DNA of 64,000 nucleotides from Ancylobacter sp. SL191 (GCF_026625645.1 NZ_CP113056.1:4067001-4131000); one strand, 5' to 3'; positions 47,395 through 57,867 are shown, numbered from the stretch's first letter. Program-made: numbers and translations. Notes: generated by a model from the sequence alone, not told the origin.

Positions 47395-48573
47395 ATGTCC
47401 GTATCCACTCTGAGATGCATTCTCTGCAAAGCAGAATTGCCGCCGGATAATAAGCCGGAGCACATTCTTTTAGATGCACTTGGTGGTCGAGCGACAACCA
47501 AGATCGCTACCTGCCCCGAATGCAATAACAATTTTGGTTCTGGTCCAGATCAAGAACTCGCAAAATCTGTCGAGTTAGTCAAAAATTCATGCTTATTCAA
47601 ATCTGGCTCTGGATCAAATCCTCCAACTATTAAGAATTTTGTATCTGATGGACATCGCTTTGATATCCGACCGGGAATGTCTTTAGGTATCAAACAAAAA
47701 TCTCCATTATCCGTAGCAGTCACCGATAACGATGTAACGGTTAGTATAAGCGCCTATTCTGATGCGGACGCAGAAAATTTTATCAGAGGCGCCGCGACAG
47801 CTATCGCAAAAAAGCTGGGTCGCCCGGACCCAAAGGTGATCAGCGCGATAGAAGAAGATATAGCAAAGGATCGCAAAACTACATTCCAGCCAGCTCCAAT
47901 AGTTAAAGGCGAGATAAATCTGGGATCATCAGCAGCTATGCGCGCGATGGCCAAGGCATGTCTAGTTCTATGGACACGAGTCGTAGGAAATGAAGAATTA
48001 CAATTAGATCAATATGACTCCATCAGAGCGTACATAAACGATGGATACGGGTTTGATGAAGTGTCATTTGGCGCAGACGCAAGGCCAATACCACCATCAA
48101 TTCCTTATCGATATTCAGCATACCCGAATTTTATTTGGGTCGGAAGCAATGGCGAGGGAACGGTTTACGGTTACTTTCGACTCTATGGGGCAGTAGGCTG
48201 GGGCTTCAAACTTCGACAAAGCGACGCTCCACCAAACAAAACATGCCTGCTAATATCTAACCCATTTGAAAATCACATATGGGACATAACGTCTGGAGAT
48301 GACGGAGAAATTGAAAATAACTGGTTTTGGCATTCGCACGGACAAAGCCCAGAAGACGCGCAAGCAGCCATAAGCCATATTAACAGGCTACTGAAGCAGT
48401 GCGAAGAAACCAATCTAAACAATTTCTATATAAACTTGATGAAGCACCACTTTCAAAAGCTTGGATACGAGGAGGGTGACCTTCCATCGAATGACGATAT
48501 CATCGAAGTAACGAGAAAAGTCGCAGCAGCGATGGCAGCGCAGATTTTGCGACGGGAAATACCGACCGATTAG
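47395..48573 (+). CDS. A+T-rich orphan gene for an HNH_5-like protein, unknown function
   Basis: The N-terminal 55 residues contain CILCKAELPPDNKPEHIL, then CPECNNNFG and DQELAK, matching the HNH_5 nuclease pattern (two CxxC pairs, EH, CN-x-xxG). The remaining 330 residues show no recognised domain, though they look soluble and globular. ATG at 47395 has AGGA 7 bases upstream; the earlier TTG is not needed. Composition is strongly A+T-rich (one 60-base line is about 30% G+C), unlike every neighbour, so it was probably acquired. HNH proteins of this kind occur in defence and mobile-element settings, but nothing here proves such a role. Confidence 0.75.
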   Translation: MSVSTLRCILCKAELPPDNKPEHILLDALGGRATTKIATCPECNNNFGSGPDQELAKSVELVKNSCLFKSGSGSNPPTIKNFVSDGHRFDIRPGMSLGIKQKSPLSVAVTDNDVTVSISAYSDADAENFIRGAATAIAKKLGRPDPKVISAIEEDIAKDRKTTFQPAPIVKGEINLGSSAAMRAMAKACLVLWTRVVGNEELQLDQYDSIRAYINDGYGFDEVSFGADARPIPPSIPYRYSAYPNFIWVGSNGEGTVYGYFRLYGAVGWGFKLRQSDAPPNKTCLLISNPFENHIWDITSGDDGEIENNWFWHSHGQSPEDAQAAISHINRLLKQCEETNLNNFYINLMKHHFQKLGYEEGDLPSNDDIIEVTRKVAAAMAAQILRREIPTD

Positions 48574-48574
48574 C

Positions 48575-49270
48575 TCACCCCCTGAACCCCGTCGCCACCA
48601 CATAAAGCTCGGCGGAATCCGCGCGGCTGGCTTGAGGTTTGACGTGGCGGACCTGGGTGAAGTCGCGCTTCAGTTCGGTGAGCAGCGTGCCTTCGGTGCC
48701 GCCCTGAAACACCTTGGCGATGAAGGCGCCGTCGGGGGCGAGCACCTGGCGGGCGAAGTCGATGGCGAGTTCGACCAGGCCGACAATGCGCAGATGGTCG
48801 GTCGGGCGGTGGCCGGTGGTGTTGGCCGCCATGTCGGACATGACGAGATCGGCCGGGCCGCCGAGCATGGCTTTCAGCGCCTCGGGCGCGTCGTCCTTGA
48901 GGAAGTCCATCTGGGCGAAATCGACGCCGGCAATGGGGTCGATCTCCAACAGGTCGATGGCGACGATGCGCCCGCGCCCGTTCTCCAGCCCGATGCGCTT
49001 GGCCGCCACCTGGCTCCAGCCGCCCGGCGCGGCGCCAAGGTCCACCACCCGCATGCCCGGCCGGAGGATCTTCACCTTGTCGTCGATCTCGATCAGCTTG
49101 AAGGCGGCGCGCGAGCGCCAGCCCTCGCGCTTGGCGCGCGCGACATAGGGGTCGTTGAGCTGGCGCTGCAGCCATTTCTGCGAGGAGGAGGAGAGCTTGC
49201 GCGCCTTCTTGAGGCGCACTTTCAGCGGGCGCGCCTCGCCCCCCTTGCCCGGTGTCGGCTTGTCGATCAC
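48575..49270 (-). CDS. rlmE: 23S rRNA 2'-O-ribose methyltransferase RlmE (FtsJ)
   Basis: A 231-residue methyltransferase that modifies U2552 of 23S rRNA. The SAM motif is [20 protein letters not shown], a catalytic Asp lies in [13 protein letters not shown], and catalytic Lys residues are in FIAKVFQGG and the N-terminal region. The basic N-terminus ([25 protein letters not shown]) is longer than in E. coli, common in Alphaproteobacteria. The start is GTG at 49270, 2 bases after the Ppx/GppA stop. Confidence 0.95.
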   Translation of the reverse strand: MIDKPTPGKGGEARPLKVRLKKARKLSSSSQKWLQRQLNDPYVARAKREGWRSRAAFKLIEIDDKVKILRPGMRVVDLGAAPGGWSQVAAKRIGLENGRGRIVAIDLLEIDPIAGVDFAQMDFLKDDAPEALKAMLGGPADLVMSDMAANTTGHRPTDHLRIVGLVELAIDFARQVLAPDGAFIAKVFQGGTEGTLLTELKRDFTQVRHVKPQASRADSAELYVVATGFRG

Positions 49271-49272
49271 GT

Positions 49273-50577
49273 CTATGCTCCGGGGCTGTCGCGCCAGACG
49301 CCGTCGGCACGCATCAGTTCGACGAGAATGCCCTCGCGCAGGCCACGGTCGGCCACGCGCAGGCGATCACAAGGGAAGGCGCGGCGCACCGCTTCGAGAA
49401 TGGCACAGCCGGCGAGAACGAGGTCGGCCCGCTCCACGCCGATGCACGGGTTGGCCGCGCGCTCGGCGAAAGGCATGGCGAGCAGCCGGTCCACCACCAC
49501 GCGCACCTGTTCGGCGCCGAGCCAGGTGCCGTCGACCTGCGAGCGGTCATAGCGCGGCAAATCGAGATGCACGCCGGCGATGGTGGTCACCGTGCCGGAG
49601 GTGCCGAGCAGATGCAGCCGTCCGCAATTATGCGGGCCGACGGCAGCGACGAAGCCGTCGAGATGCGGGCGGAATTCCTGCACCATGGCCTCGAAATCGG
49701 CGGGCGTGACCTTCACCCCGCCATGGCGCTCGGCCACGGTGACGACGCCGAGCGGCACCGACACCCAGGCGCGGATGATGGCGGCGGGCGGGCCGCCGTC
49801 GCAGGTCTCCAGCCGGTCGAGCCAGACCACCTCGGTGGAGCCGCCGCCAATGTCGAACAGCACGGCGCCATCGGCATGGGTGTCGACCAGCGGCGTGCAG
49901 CCGGCGGCGGCGAGGCGCGCCTCGGTCTCGCGGTCGACGATCTCCAGCTCCAGCCCGGTCTCGCGGGCGACGCGTGCGATGAACTCCGCGCCATTGGCCG
50001 CCGAGCGGCAGGCTTCCGTGGCGATCAGCCGGGCGCCGGCGATGCGGCGGGCGTTGATCTTGGAGGCGCAGACGGCGAGCGCGTCGACCGCGCGGCTCAT
50101 CGCCGCCTCGCTCAGCCGGCCGGAGCCGATCAGCCCCTCGCCGAGCCGGACGATGCGCGAGAAGGCATCGACCACGCGAAAGCCCGAGGCGGTCGGCCGG
50201 GCGATCAGCAGGCGGCAGTTGTTGGTGCCGAGATCGAGCGCGGCATAGCAGGAATCGGAGAAGCGCCCGCGCGGGCCCTCGCCCGGCCGGTGATGGGAGC
50301 TGTGATGCGGGCTGTGAGGGCCACCATGCGGACCACCATGCGGGCGGGGCGATCCGCCGCCCTCGGCGCGCGGGCGTGCCTCATCGCGCCCACGATCATC
50401 CCGGCCGCGATGCGCGTCGCGCGGGCGGTGGTCGTCACGGCGGGGCCCCGTTTCCGGGGCAAGGTTCGGCCGCGCACGCCCGGCCTCGCCGCGCCCGGTC
50501 TCAGGGCATGGCGGATCGGTGCGCGACGACCTCTCGGCCGGCGCGAGGCCGGCCTGCGTCTGGGTCTCGTCGACCAT
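49273..50577 (-). CDS. Ppx/GppA-family phosphatase with a disordered N-terminal extension
   Basis: The core (about residues 110-434) is an actin-fold exopolyphosphatase/guanosine pentaphosphatase: [28 protein letters not shown] and [13 protein letters not shown] are its phosphate-binding motifs. The first 105 residues are an unusual low-complexity extension rich in His, Arg, Asp, Gly and Pro ([18 protein letters not shown]). There is no C-terminal HD domain. It forms a two-gene unit with rlmE, a common alphaproteobacterial pairing. Confidence 0.92.
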   Translation of the reverse strand: MVDETQTQAGLAPAERSSRTDPPCPETGRGEAGRARPNLAPETGPRRDDHRPRDAHRGRDDRGRDEARPRAEGGGSPRPHGGPHGGPHSPHHSSHHRPGEGPRGRFSDSCYAALDLGTNNCRLLIARPTASGFRVVDAFSRIVRLGEGLIGSGRLSEAAMSRAVDALAVCASKINARRIAGARLIATEACRSAANGAEFIARVARETGLELEIVDRETEARLAAAGCTPLVDTHADGAVLFDIGGGSTEVVWLDRLETCDGGPPAAIIRAWVSVPLGVVTVAERHGGVKVTPADFEAMVQEFRPHLDGFVAAVGPHNCGRLHLLGTSGTVTTIAGVHLDLPRYDRSQVDGTWLGAEQVRVVVDRLLAMPFAERAANPCIGVERADLVLAGCAILEAVRRAFPCDRLRVADRGLREGILVELMRADGVWRDSPGA

Positions 50578-50749
50578 TTTGATTCCCCGGCCGAAGCCGT
50601 CGGCACGCGCGCCGAGGGCGGCGCAGCGGCCATCTGTTCACATGTTAGGTGAAATGTAGCATTCGGCCGCGCTTGCGCAAACGGCTTCCTGCCCGCCCGG
50701 CGCCGGGGAACGCTCCGGGAGGGTCAGATAAGGAGGCCGACGGGCCGGA

Positions 50750-52069
50750 TCAGCCGGAGGCGGCCATGGAGAGCGAGCGGTTGAAGCGCAGCGCCAGCAG
50801 GGTGCAGACCGCGCCGGAGAGCAGATAGGCGCCCGAGGCGATCAACCCGAAGTGGCTGGAGATCACCAGCGCCGCCAGCGGGGCGAAGCCCGCGCCGAAC
50901 AGCCAGGCGAGGTCGTTGGTCAGCGCCGAGGCGGTGTAGCGGTACTTGCGCTGGAAATTCGAAGCGACGACGCCCGAGGACTGGCCGAAGGACACGCCGA
51001 GCAGGATGAAGGCGAGGATCATATAGAGCGACTCGCCCACCACGCCGCCGGCGAGGAGCTGCGGCGCGAAGCCGGAGAACACCGCGATCGCCACCGCCGA
51101 GCCGCCGAGCAGCGTGCGCCGGCCCACCTTGTCGGCGATCATGCCCGAGGCGAACACCGCCGCGAGGCCGAAGAACGCCGCCACCGCCTCGATCAGCAGG
51201 AAGCGCGTCGGCGCTTCCTCGGTGAACAGGAACACCCAGGAGAGCGGGAACACGGTGACCATGTGGAACAGCGCGAAGGTCGCCAGCGGGGCGAAGGCGC
51301 CGATGAGGATGCCGCGCCCCTCGAGGCGGATGGTCTCGGTGATCTTCTGCGGCTCAAGGTCGCCGCTCTCGAACAGCTTCACATATTCCGGCGTCACCGC
51401 CATGCGCAGGCGGGCGAACAGCGCGACGACATTGATCGCGAAGGCGACGAAGAACGGGTAGCGCCAGCCCCACTCGAAGAAGTCGGTGGCGGAGAGGTTG
51501 CCGAGGAAGAAGGCGAACAGCGCGCTGGCGATGATGAGACCGATCGGCGCGCCGAGCTGCGGCAACATGGCGTACCAGCCGGTGCGCCCTTGCGGCGCGC
51601 GCATGGCGAGGAGCGGCGCGAGGCCGTCCCAGGTGCCGCCCCAGGCAAGACCCTGGCCGAGGCGCAGCACCGCCAGCAGCCAGATCACCGAGGCGCCGAT
51701 CGTGTCATAGGACGGCAGGAAGGCGATCAGCACCGTCGAGGTGCCCAGCAGGAACAGCGCCAGCGCGAGCTTCGCGCCGCGGCCGTGCCGGCGGTCAATG
51801 GTCATGAACAGCGCGGTGCCGAACGGGCGCGCGATGAACGCAAGCGCGAAGATCGCGAAGGAATAGATCGTCCCGGTGAGCGCGTCGACGAAGGGGAAGA
51901 CCAGCTTCGGGAACACCACGACAGACGCGATGGCGTAAACGAAGAAGTCGAAGAACTCGGACGCGCGGCCGATGACGACGCCGACGGCGATCTCGCCGGG
52001 GCGAACCTCACCGTCATGGGCATTGATCTGCCGGGCATCCTGCTCAACCGTGGTGGTCGGACTCGTCAT
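50750..52069 (-). CDS. MFS transporter, metabolite:H+ symporter (MHS) type
   Basis: A 439-residue protein with 12 helices. GRASEFFDFFVYAIASVVVFPKL and FARPFGTALF-like (FIARPFGTALF) are the MHS signatures, as in ProP/ShiA-type carriers. The substrate, likely an organic acid or osmolyte, cannot be told. It is transcribed divergently from cyoA across a 198-base gap. Confidence 0.88.
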   Translation of the reverse strand: MTSPTTTVEQDARQINAHDGEVRPGEIAVGVVIGRASEFFDFFVYAIASVVVFPKLVFPFVDALTGTIYSFAIFALAFIARPFGTALFMTIDRRHGRGAKLALALFLLGTSTVLIAFLPSYDTIGASVIWLLAVLRLGQGLAWGGTWDGLAPLLAMRAPQGRTGWYAMLPQLGAPIGLIIASALFAFFLGNLSATDFFEWGWRYPFFVAFAINVVALFARLRMAVTPEYVKLFESGDLEPQKITETIRLEGRGILIGAFAPLATFALFHMVTVFPLSWVFLFTEEAPTRFLLIEAVAAFFGLAAVFASGMIADKVGRRTLLGGSAVAIAVFSGFAPQLLAGGVVGESLYMILAFILLGVSFGQSSGVVASNFQRKYRYTASALTNDLAWLFGAGFAPLAALVISSHFGLIASGAYLLSGAVCTLLALRFNRSLSMAASG

Positions 52070-52267
52070 AGATCTTCACCGAAACTTGAATAGATTTAAC
52101 TTATACTCTGGCACCACGTCCGGCCTTTCGCCATCGCACGGCACCGTTATCATCCTTCCCGAAAAGCCGGGATGCGACACTTCGACATTGCACATTATGC
52201 TTGATATTGGAATTGCTGCGATGCAGCTATTGGGCCGCAAATGGCCACTTCATAGGTTTACATTCCG

Positions 52268-53464
52268 TTGCGTTGGCTTCGTCTCATAGCACTGGTGCCG
52301 CTGGCCGCCTCATTGGCCGGCTGCAATTTCGTCGTACTGGCGCCCACCGGCGATATCGCTGCGCAGCAGCGTGATTTGCTGGTGGTCTCCACGCTGTTGA
52401 TGCTGCTCATCATTATTCCGGTGATGGCGCTGACGGTGTTCTTCGCCTGGAAGTACCGGGCCTCGAATACCAAGGCGACCTATGAGCCCGAATGGAGCCA
52501 CTCCACGCAGATGGAGCTGGTGATCTGGTCGGCACCGCTGCTCATCATCATCTGCCTGGGCGCGCTCACCTGGATGGGCACGCATCTGCTCGACCCCTAC
52601 CGCCCGCTGGACCGGATCGCCGCCGATACGGTGGTGCCGGCCGAGACCAAGCCGCTGGAAGTGCAGGTCGTCGCGCTCGACTGGAAGTGGCTGTTCATCT
52701 ACCCCGAGCAGGGCATCGCCACGATCAACGAGCTGGCCGTGCCGGTTGATCGCCCGATCCATTTCAAGATCACCTCCTCGGCGGTGATGAACGCCTTCTA
52801 CGTGCCGACGCTGGCGGGCATGATCTACGCCATGCCGGGCATGCAGACGCAGCTCCACGCCGTCGCCAACAGCCCCGTCACCTCGCGCGGCTTCTCGGCG
52901 AACTACAGCGGCGCCGGCTTCTCCAAGATGCATTTCGGCTTCGAGGCGACCGACGAGGCGGCGTTCGCGAGCTGGATCGCCAAGGCGAAGGCCAGCACCG
53001 GCGCGCTCAACCGCCAGGCCTATCTCGACATCGAGAAGCCGAGCGAGGCGGTGCCCGTCACCTATTTCGGCACGGTCGATGCCGATCTCTACGACGCCAT
53101 CCTCAACATGTGCGTCGACCCCGGCAAGATGTGCCAGAGCGAGATGATGGCGCTCGACGCGCGCGGCGGCCTCGGCCTCGCCAGCGTGAACAATGTCGTG
53201 CCGCGCACCGTCGTCACCGCCAAGGCGAGCCGTGGCGGCACCGTGTTCGGCGGCGCCCCGACCTATGTGGTCGGCGTCTGCACGCCGGAGGAACTCGCCG
53301 CGCTGCTGCCGCTCACCGCCGTGCCCGCGCGCACCCCGCTGAAGGATCCGCGCCCCGTCACGGGCGTCGGCCTGCCCCTTCCGTCGCTGTCCTCGGGCGA
53401 GAGCCCGGCGGATCTCTCGCCGAACGCGCTTGTCCGCGGTCCGCGCCGACTCTCCAACTCCTGA
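52268..53464 (+). CDS. cyoA: Cytochrome bo3 ubiquinol oxidase subunit II
   Basis: A 398-residue lipoprotein: signal peptide ending LAASLAGC, then two helices and a cupredoxin-like periplasmic domain without the CuA cysteine pair, as expected of a quinol rather than cytochrome c oxidase. The COX_ARM region follows with [16 protein letters not shown]. The start is TTG at 52268; no other start fits before the in-frame stop at 52253. It begins the cyoABCD operon. Confidence 0.95.
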   Translation: MRWLRLIALVPLAASLAGCNFVVLAPTGDIAAQQRDLLVVSTLLMLLIIIPVMALTVFFAWKYRASNTKATYEPEWSHSTQMELVIWSAPLLIIICLGALTWMGTHLLDPYRPLDRIAADTVVPAETKPLEVQVVALDWKWLFIYPEQGIATINELAVPVDRPIHFKITSSAVMNAFYVPTLAGMIYAMPGMQTQLHAVANSPVTSRGFSANYSGAGFSKMHFGFEATDEAAFASWIAKAKASTGALNRQAYLDIEKPSEAVPVTYFGTVDADLYDAILNMCVDPGKMCQSEMMALDARGGLGLASVNNVVPRTVVTAKASRGGTVFGGAPTYVVGVCTPEELAALLPLTAVPARTPLKDPRPVTGVGLPLPSLSSGESPADLSPNALVRGPRRLSNS

Positions 53465-53471
53465 CCGGCCC

Positions 53472-55481
53472 ATGACCCAGTCTCCGCTTATCGAGCCCAA
53501 TTTCCTCCTGGGGCGCCTGAACCTTCAGGCGATCCCCTATCACGAGCCGATTCTGGTCGTGACCTTCATCGTGGTGGCCATTGGCGGCCTCGCGGTGCTG
53601 GGCGCGCTGACCTATTTCCGGCTGTGGGGCTATCTCTGGAAGGAGTGGTTCACCAGCGTGGACCACAAGAAGATCGGCATCATGTACATGGTGCTGGGCA
53701 TCATCATGCTGCTGCGCGGCTTCGCCGACGCCATCATGATGCGCCTCCAGCAGGCGCTAGCTTTCGGCGGTTCGGAAGGCTACCTGCCCGCCCACCATTA
53801 CGACCAGGTCTTCACCGCCCATGGCGTGATCATGATCTTCTTCGTGGCCATGCCCATGGTCACGGGCTTCATGAACTATGTCGTGCCGCTGCAGATCGGC
53901 GCGCGTGACGTGTCCTTCCCCTTCCTGAACAATTTCTCGTTCTGGATGACGGTGTCGGGCGCGGTGCTGGTGATGACCTCACTGTTCGTCGGCGAGTTCG
54001 CGCAGACCGGCTGGCTCGCCTATCCCCCGCTGTCGGGCATCGGCTACAGCCCCTATGTCGGCGTGGATTATTACATCTGGGCGCTGCAGATCGCCGGCGT
54101 CGGCACAACCTTGTCGGGCATCAACCTCATCTGCACCATCGTGAAGATGCGCTGCCCCGGCATGACCATGATGAAGATGCCGATCTTCACCTGGACCTCG
54201 CTGTGCACCAACGTGCTGATCGTCGCCACCTTCCCGGTGCTGACCGCCGTTCTCGCGCTGCTCTCGGCCGACCGCTACATCGGCACCAACTTCTTCACGT
54301 CCGATCTCGGCGGCAACCCGATGATGTACGTGAACCTGATCTGGATCTGGGGCCACCCGGAGGTCTACATCCTGATCCTGCCGGCCTTCGGCATCTTCTC
54401 GGAGGTCACCTCGGCCTTCTCCGGCAAGCGGCTGTTCGGCTACACCTCGATGGTCTACGCCACCATCGTCATCACCATCCTGTCCTACCTGGTGTGGCTG
54501 CACCACTTCTTCACGATGGGCTCGGGCGCCAGCGTGAACTCCTTCTTCGGCATCACCACGATGATCATCTCGATCCCCACGGGCGCGAAGATGTTCAACT
54601 GGCTGTTCACGATGTACCGCGGCCGCATCCGCTTCGAGCTGCCGATGATGTACACCATCGCCTTCATGCTGATCTTCGTGATCGGCGGCATGACGGGCGT
54701 GCTGCTGGCGGTGCCGCCGGCCGACTTCGTGCTGCACAACTCGCTGTTCCTGATCGCGCATTTCCACAACGTCATTATCGGCGGCGTGCTGTTCGGCCTG
54801 TTCGCCGGCATCGCCTTCTGGTGGCCCAAGGCGTTCGGCTTCCGGCTGGCGCCGTTCTGGGGCAAGGTGTCGTTCTGGTTCTGGGTGGTGGGCTTCTTCT
54901 TCGCCTTCATGCCGCTCTATGTGCTCGGCCTGATGGGCGTGACCCGCCGCCTGCGCGTCTTCGACGACCCGTCGCTGCACATCTGGTTCATCATCGCGGC
55001 CTTCGGCGCCTTCCTCATCGCCTGCGGCATCGGCTCCTTCCTGCTGCAGATCGCCGTCTCGATCTGGAAGCGCGAAGAACTGCGCGACACCACGGGCGAC
55101 CCGTGGAACGCGCGCACGCTGGAATGGGCGACCTCCTCGCCCCCGCCGGCCTACAACTTCGCCTTCACCCCCGTGGTGCATGACCTCGACGCGTGGTGGG
55201 ACATGAAGCAGCGCGGCTATGTGCGCCCGCTGACCGGCTTCAAGCCGATCCACATGCCCCGCTATACCGGCACCGGCCCGATCCTCGCCGGTATCAGCTA
55301 CGTGCTCGGTTTCGCGCTGATCTGGTACATCTGGTGGCTCGCGGCGCTGGCCTTCGTGGCGCTGCTCGGCACCGCCATCCACCACACCTTCAACTACAAC
55401 CGCGACTTCGACATTCCCGCTGACGAGGTCACCCGTACCGAGGACGAGCGCACCCGGCTGCTCGGCGCGCAGGCGAAGTGA
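53472..55481 (+). CDS. cyoB: Cytochrome bo3 ubiquinol oxidase subunit I
   Basis: The 669-residue catalytic subunit carries low-spin heme b, heme o3 and CuB and has about 15 helices. Key motifs are [17 protein letters not shown], the copper site [14 protein letters not shown], and [17 protein letters not shown] with the two other CuB histidines. ATG at 53472 begins [14 protein letters not shown]. It reduces O2 with ubiquinol and pumps protons at high aeration. Its stop overlaps cyoC (TGATG). Confidence 0.98.
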   Translation: MTQSPLIEPNFLLGRLNLQAIPYHEPILVVTFIVVAIGGLAVLGALTYFRLWGYLWKEWFTSVDHKKIGIMYMVLGIIMLLRGFADAIMMRLQQALAFGGSEGYLPAHHYDQVFTAHGVIMIFFVAMPMVTGFMNYVVPLQIGARDVSFPFLNNFSFWMTVSGAVLVMTSLFVGEFAQTGWLAYPPLSGIGYSPYVGVDYYIWALQIAGVGTTLSGINLICTIVKMRCPGMTMMKMPIFTWTSLCTNVLIVATFPVLTAVLALLSADRYIGTNFFTSDLGGNPMMYVNLIWIWGHPEVYILILPAFGIFSEVTSAFSGKRLFGYTSMVYATIVITILSYLVWLHHFFTMGSGASVNSFFGITTMIISIPTGAKMFNWLFTMYRGRIRFELPMMYTIAFMLIFVIGGMTGVLLAVPPADFVLHNSLFLIAHFHNVIIGGVLFGLFAGIAFWWPKAFGFRLAPFWGKVSFWFWVVGFFFAFMPLYVLGLMGVTRRLRVFDDPSLHIWFIIAAFGAFLIACGIGSFLLQIAVSIWKREELRDTTGDPWNARTLEWATSSPPPAYNFAFTPVVHDLDAWWDMKQRGYVRPLTGFKPIHMPRYTGTGPILAGISYVLGFALIWYIWWLAALAFVALLGTAIHHTFNYNRDFDIPADEVTRTEDERTRLLGAQAK

Positions 55482-56104
55482 TGAGCACGGCAACCACCAC
55501 GACCGACACGCCCGTCTTCTACGAGGTCGACGAGCACCCGCACCCGGAAGGCCACAGCACCGCGCTGGGCTTCTGGATCTATCTGATGAGCGACTGTCTC
55601 ATCTTCGCCGTGCTGTTCGCGGTCTTCGCGGTGCTCGGCGGCAATTACGCGGCGGGCCCCGGCCCGCGCGACCTGTTCGACCTCAACCTCGTCGCGCTCA
55701 ACACCGCGATGCTGCTGTTCTCCTCCATCACCTATGGCTTCGCCATGCTGACGATGGAGAAGAACCGGGTGCAGGCGACGCTGCTCTGGCTGGTGGTGAC
55801 GCTGGCCTTCGGCTTCGCCTTCCTCGGCATCGAGCTTTATGAGTTCCACCACCTGATCGAAGAGGGCGCGACGCCCCAGCGCAGCGCCTTCCTGTCGGCC
55901 TTCTTCATCCTGGTCGGCACGCACGGCCTGCACGTCACCTTCGGCAGCCTCTGGCTGATCACGCTGATGGTGCAGGTCACCAAGCACGGCCTGATCCCGG
56001 CCAATAAGCGCCGGCTGATGTGCCTGTCGATGTTCTGGCACTTTCTGGACGTCATCTGGATCGGCGTCTTCACCTTCGTCTATCTCATGGGAGTTCTGCG
56101 ATGA
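55481..56104 (+). CDS. cyoC: Cytochrome bo3 ubiquinol oxidase subunit III
   Basis: A 207-residue subunit III with about five helices and the typical LGFWIYLMSDCLIFAVLFAVF and FLSAFFILVGTHGLHVTFG segments. It stabilises the oxidase core. The ATG at 55481 overlaps the cyoB stop; GTG at 55478 is also in frame. Its stop at 56102-56104 overlaps the apparent cyoD ATG. Confidence 0.96.
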   Translation: MSTATTTTDTPVFYEVDEHPHPEGHSTALGFWIYLMSDCLIFAVLFAVFAVLGGNYAAGPGPRDLFDLNLVALNTAMLLFSSITYGFAMLTMEKNRVQATLLWLVVTLAFGFAFLGIELYEFHHLIEEGATPQRSAFLSAFFILVGTHGLHVTFGSLWLITLMVQVTKHGLIPANKRRLMCLSMFWHFLDVIWIGVFTFVYLMGVLR

Positions 56105-56501
56105 GCGCGACGACCCCCTCCCCGCTCATCACGGCGACGCGCACGGCCACGGCCACGATGACCACGCTGAAGGCAGCCACGGCTCGCTGCGCAGCTATGT
56201 CACCGGCTTCGTGCTGTCGGTCATCCTCACCGCCATCCCGTTCTGGCTGGTGATGAGCGGCGTGCTCGGCAGCGCGGCGCTGACCGGCTTCGTCATCATG
56301 GGCTTCGCGGTGGTGCAGATCGTGGTCCACATGATCTACTTCCTGCACATGGACTTCCGCATCGAGGGCGGCTGGAGCATGCTCTCGCTGCTGTTCACCC
56401 TGATCGTCGTGGTGATCATGCTCTCCGGCTCGGTGTGGGTGATGTACCACCTCAACACCAACATGATGCCGGGCATGCACGACATGAGGAAGATGCCGTG
56501 A
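56101..56501 (+). CDS. cyoD: Cytochrome bo3 subunit IV (cyoD), apparently frameshifted near its start
   Basis: From GTG at 56211 the frame encodes LSVILTAIPFWLVMSGVLGS and the rest of CyoD (three helices). But the correct N-terminus, rich in His (GDAHGHGHDDH ... GSLRSYVTGFV), is encoded in the same frame further upstream and has no in-frame start. The natural ATG at 56101, overlapping the cyoC stop, is one base out of phase. A sixth C in the C5 run at 56114-56118 would give MSATTPLPAHHGDAHG joined to the whole protein (133 residues). So the gene is mutated or the assembly lost one C. Initiation at 56211 would cut off half of the first helix. Confidence 0.85.
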
Positions 56502-57256
56502 GCGAGTCTCGGGTGCCCCACGGGGCGCCCGAGGACGACCCGGATAGGGATGGGGCGCCGCTGGCGCCTCATCGCTCCCGCCTTGCACATATCGGCCTGA
56601 TCGTCCTCCTCATCGGCCTGACTGGCGGCTTCACCGGCCTCGGGATCTGGCAGGTCCAGCGCTTGTTCTGGAAGCTCGACCTGATCGCCCAGGTGGACGC
56701 CCGCATCCACGCCGCCCCCGTCCCCGCGCCGGCCACAGCCTCCCCGAACGACGCCTATCGCCGGGTCCGGGTTGAGGGCGAATTCCTCAATGATCGCGAG
56801 ACCTTGGTGCAGGCCGTCACCGAGCTCGGCGGCGGCTTCTGGGTGCTCACGCCGCTGGTGATGGCGGACGGGCGGACCGTGCTGGTCAATCGCGGCTTCG
56901 TCCCGCCCGAGCGCCGCGAGCCCGCGAGTCGATCAGCCGGGCAGATCGGCGGCACGACGCAAGTCATTGGTCTGCTTCGTCTTTCCGAACCCGGCGGCGG
57001 TTTCCTGCGCCGCAATGACCCGGCGGGCGACCGCTGGTACTCGCGCGATGTCGCCGCGATCGCGCAGGCCCGCCAACTCGTTGATGCCGCGCCCTATTTC
57101 GTCGATGCCGAGGCGACACCGGGCCCGGAGGGCGCGCCCGTCGGCGGCCTCACCGTGGTGCGCTTCACCAACAACCACCTAGTCTACGCCCTCACCTGGT
57201 TCGGCCTCGCCCTCATGAGCCTCGCCGCCGCCCTCTGGCTCCGGCGCCGCCGTTAA
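56498..57256 (+). CDS. SURF1-family oxidase assembly protein
   Basis: A 252-residue protein with helices near both ends (about residues 30-52 and 225-245) around a periplasmic domain. Motifs GIWQVQRLFWKLDLI, YRRVRVEGEF, VLVNRGFVPP and RFTNNHLVYALTWFGLA are the Surf1/Shy1 pattern. SURF1 delivers heme to subunit I of heme-copper oxidases, so here it probably serves the cyo enzyme. GTG at 56498 overlaps the cyoD stop (GTGA). Confidence 0.94.
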   Translation: MSESRVPHGAPEDDPDRDGAPLAPHRSRLAHIGLIVLLIGLTGGFTGLGIWQVQRLFWKLDLIAQVDARIHAAPVPAPATASPNDAYRRVRVEGEFLNDRETLVQAVTELGGGFWVLTPLVMADGRTVLVNRGFVPPERREPASRSAGQIGGTTQVIGLLRLSEPGGGFLRRNDPAGDRWYSRDVAAIAQARQLVDAAPYFVDAEATPGPEGAPVGGLTVVRFTNNHLVYALTWFGLALMSLAAALWLRRRR

Positions 57257-57381
57257 ATACCCTGTTTTCAACGACTTACGTCGGACACGAAAAAACGATG
57301 AGCGGGGACGCGTGGCGCATCTTGCCGCGCCGAGTCCCCTGCCTACATCTGCCCCGGGCCGCAAATGACCCTGTGGAGTGT

Positions 57382-57627
57382 ATGATGTCGTCGCGTTTCG
57401 TCCGTTTCGATCCGGAAACCGTCGCCCTGCTGAGCCGCTGCATGACGCGCGCCGAAAGCGAGGCCGGTACGTTCGGCCCGCAGGACGATTCGCAGGACCG
57501 CCGCACCCGCCTCGCCGCCGCGCTGATCGAGGCCGCCAGCCAGGGCGAGAAGGACGAGGAGCGGCTGGTCGACTTCGCTCTGCGCGTCCTGCCCGCCTAT
57601 CGCGGCAGTGCCTTCATGCGGATGTGA
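57382..57627 (+). CDS. Conserved-looking small protein, unknown function
   Basis: About 81 residues, hydrophilic and probably helical (ALLSRCMTRAESEAGTFGPQ, then RLAAALIEAASQGEKDEERL). GGAG at 57374-57377 precedes ATG at 57382 and 57385; the earlier start at 57298 is less likely. It has no recognised domain. It stands alone between SURF1 and a tiny membrane ORF. Confidence 0.65.
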   Translation: MMSSRFVRFDPETVALLSRCMTRAESEAGTFGPQDDSQDRRTRLAAALIEAASQGEKDEERLVDFALRVLPAYRGSAFMRM

Positions 57628-57680
57628 CGCAGGCGAGGCGGGCATTGTCCAGCGCCGGGACTATGAGGTAGGCTCGTGCC

Positions 57681-57791
57681 ATGATCGCCCTGCTTGATTT
57701 CGGCATCGACCCGCGCCTGATCTACGGCGCGATTTGGCTTGTCGCCATGATCGGCATGAGCGTCGTGGTGCTGTTCGGCTTCGGCGACTAG
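57681..57791 (+). CDS. Possible 36-residue membrane peptide
   Basis: ATG at 57681 begins MIALLDFGIDPRLIYGAIWL and ends in GFGD after one hydrophobic helix (about residues 13-33). AGG lies 8 bases upstream. Codon choice is like that of its neighbours. Size and composition resemble real small membrane proteins, but nothing else supports it. Confidence 0.45.
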   Translation: MIALLDFGIDPRLIYGAIWLVAMIGMSVVVLFGFGD

Positions 57792-57867
57792 ACGCACGCC
57801 GCCGCAGCAAAACCAACGCTGCGCGCCGCGGGCGCAGCTAGTCGCTTGATATCTCTGGAGCTTGGAG

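Noticed and set aside
53979..55493. 504-codon open frame on the minus strand
   Set aside because: Complementary to cyoB; charged low-complexity composition typical of antisense frames in G+C-rich DNA.
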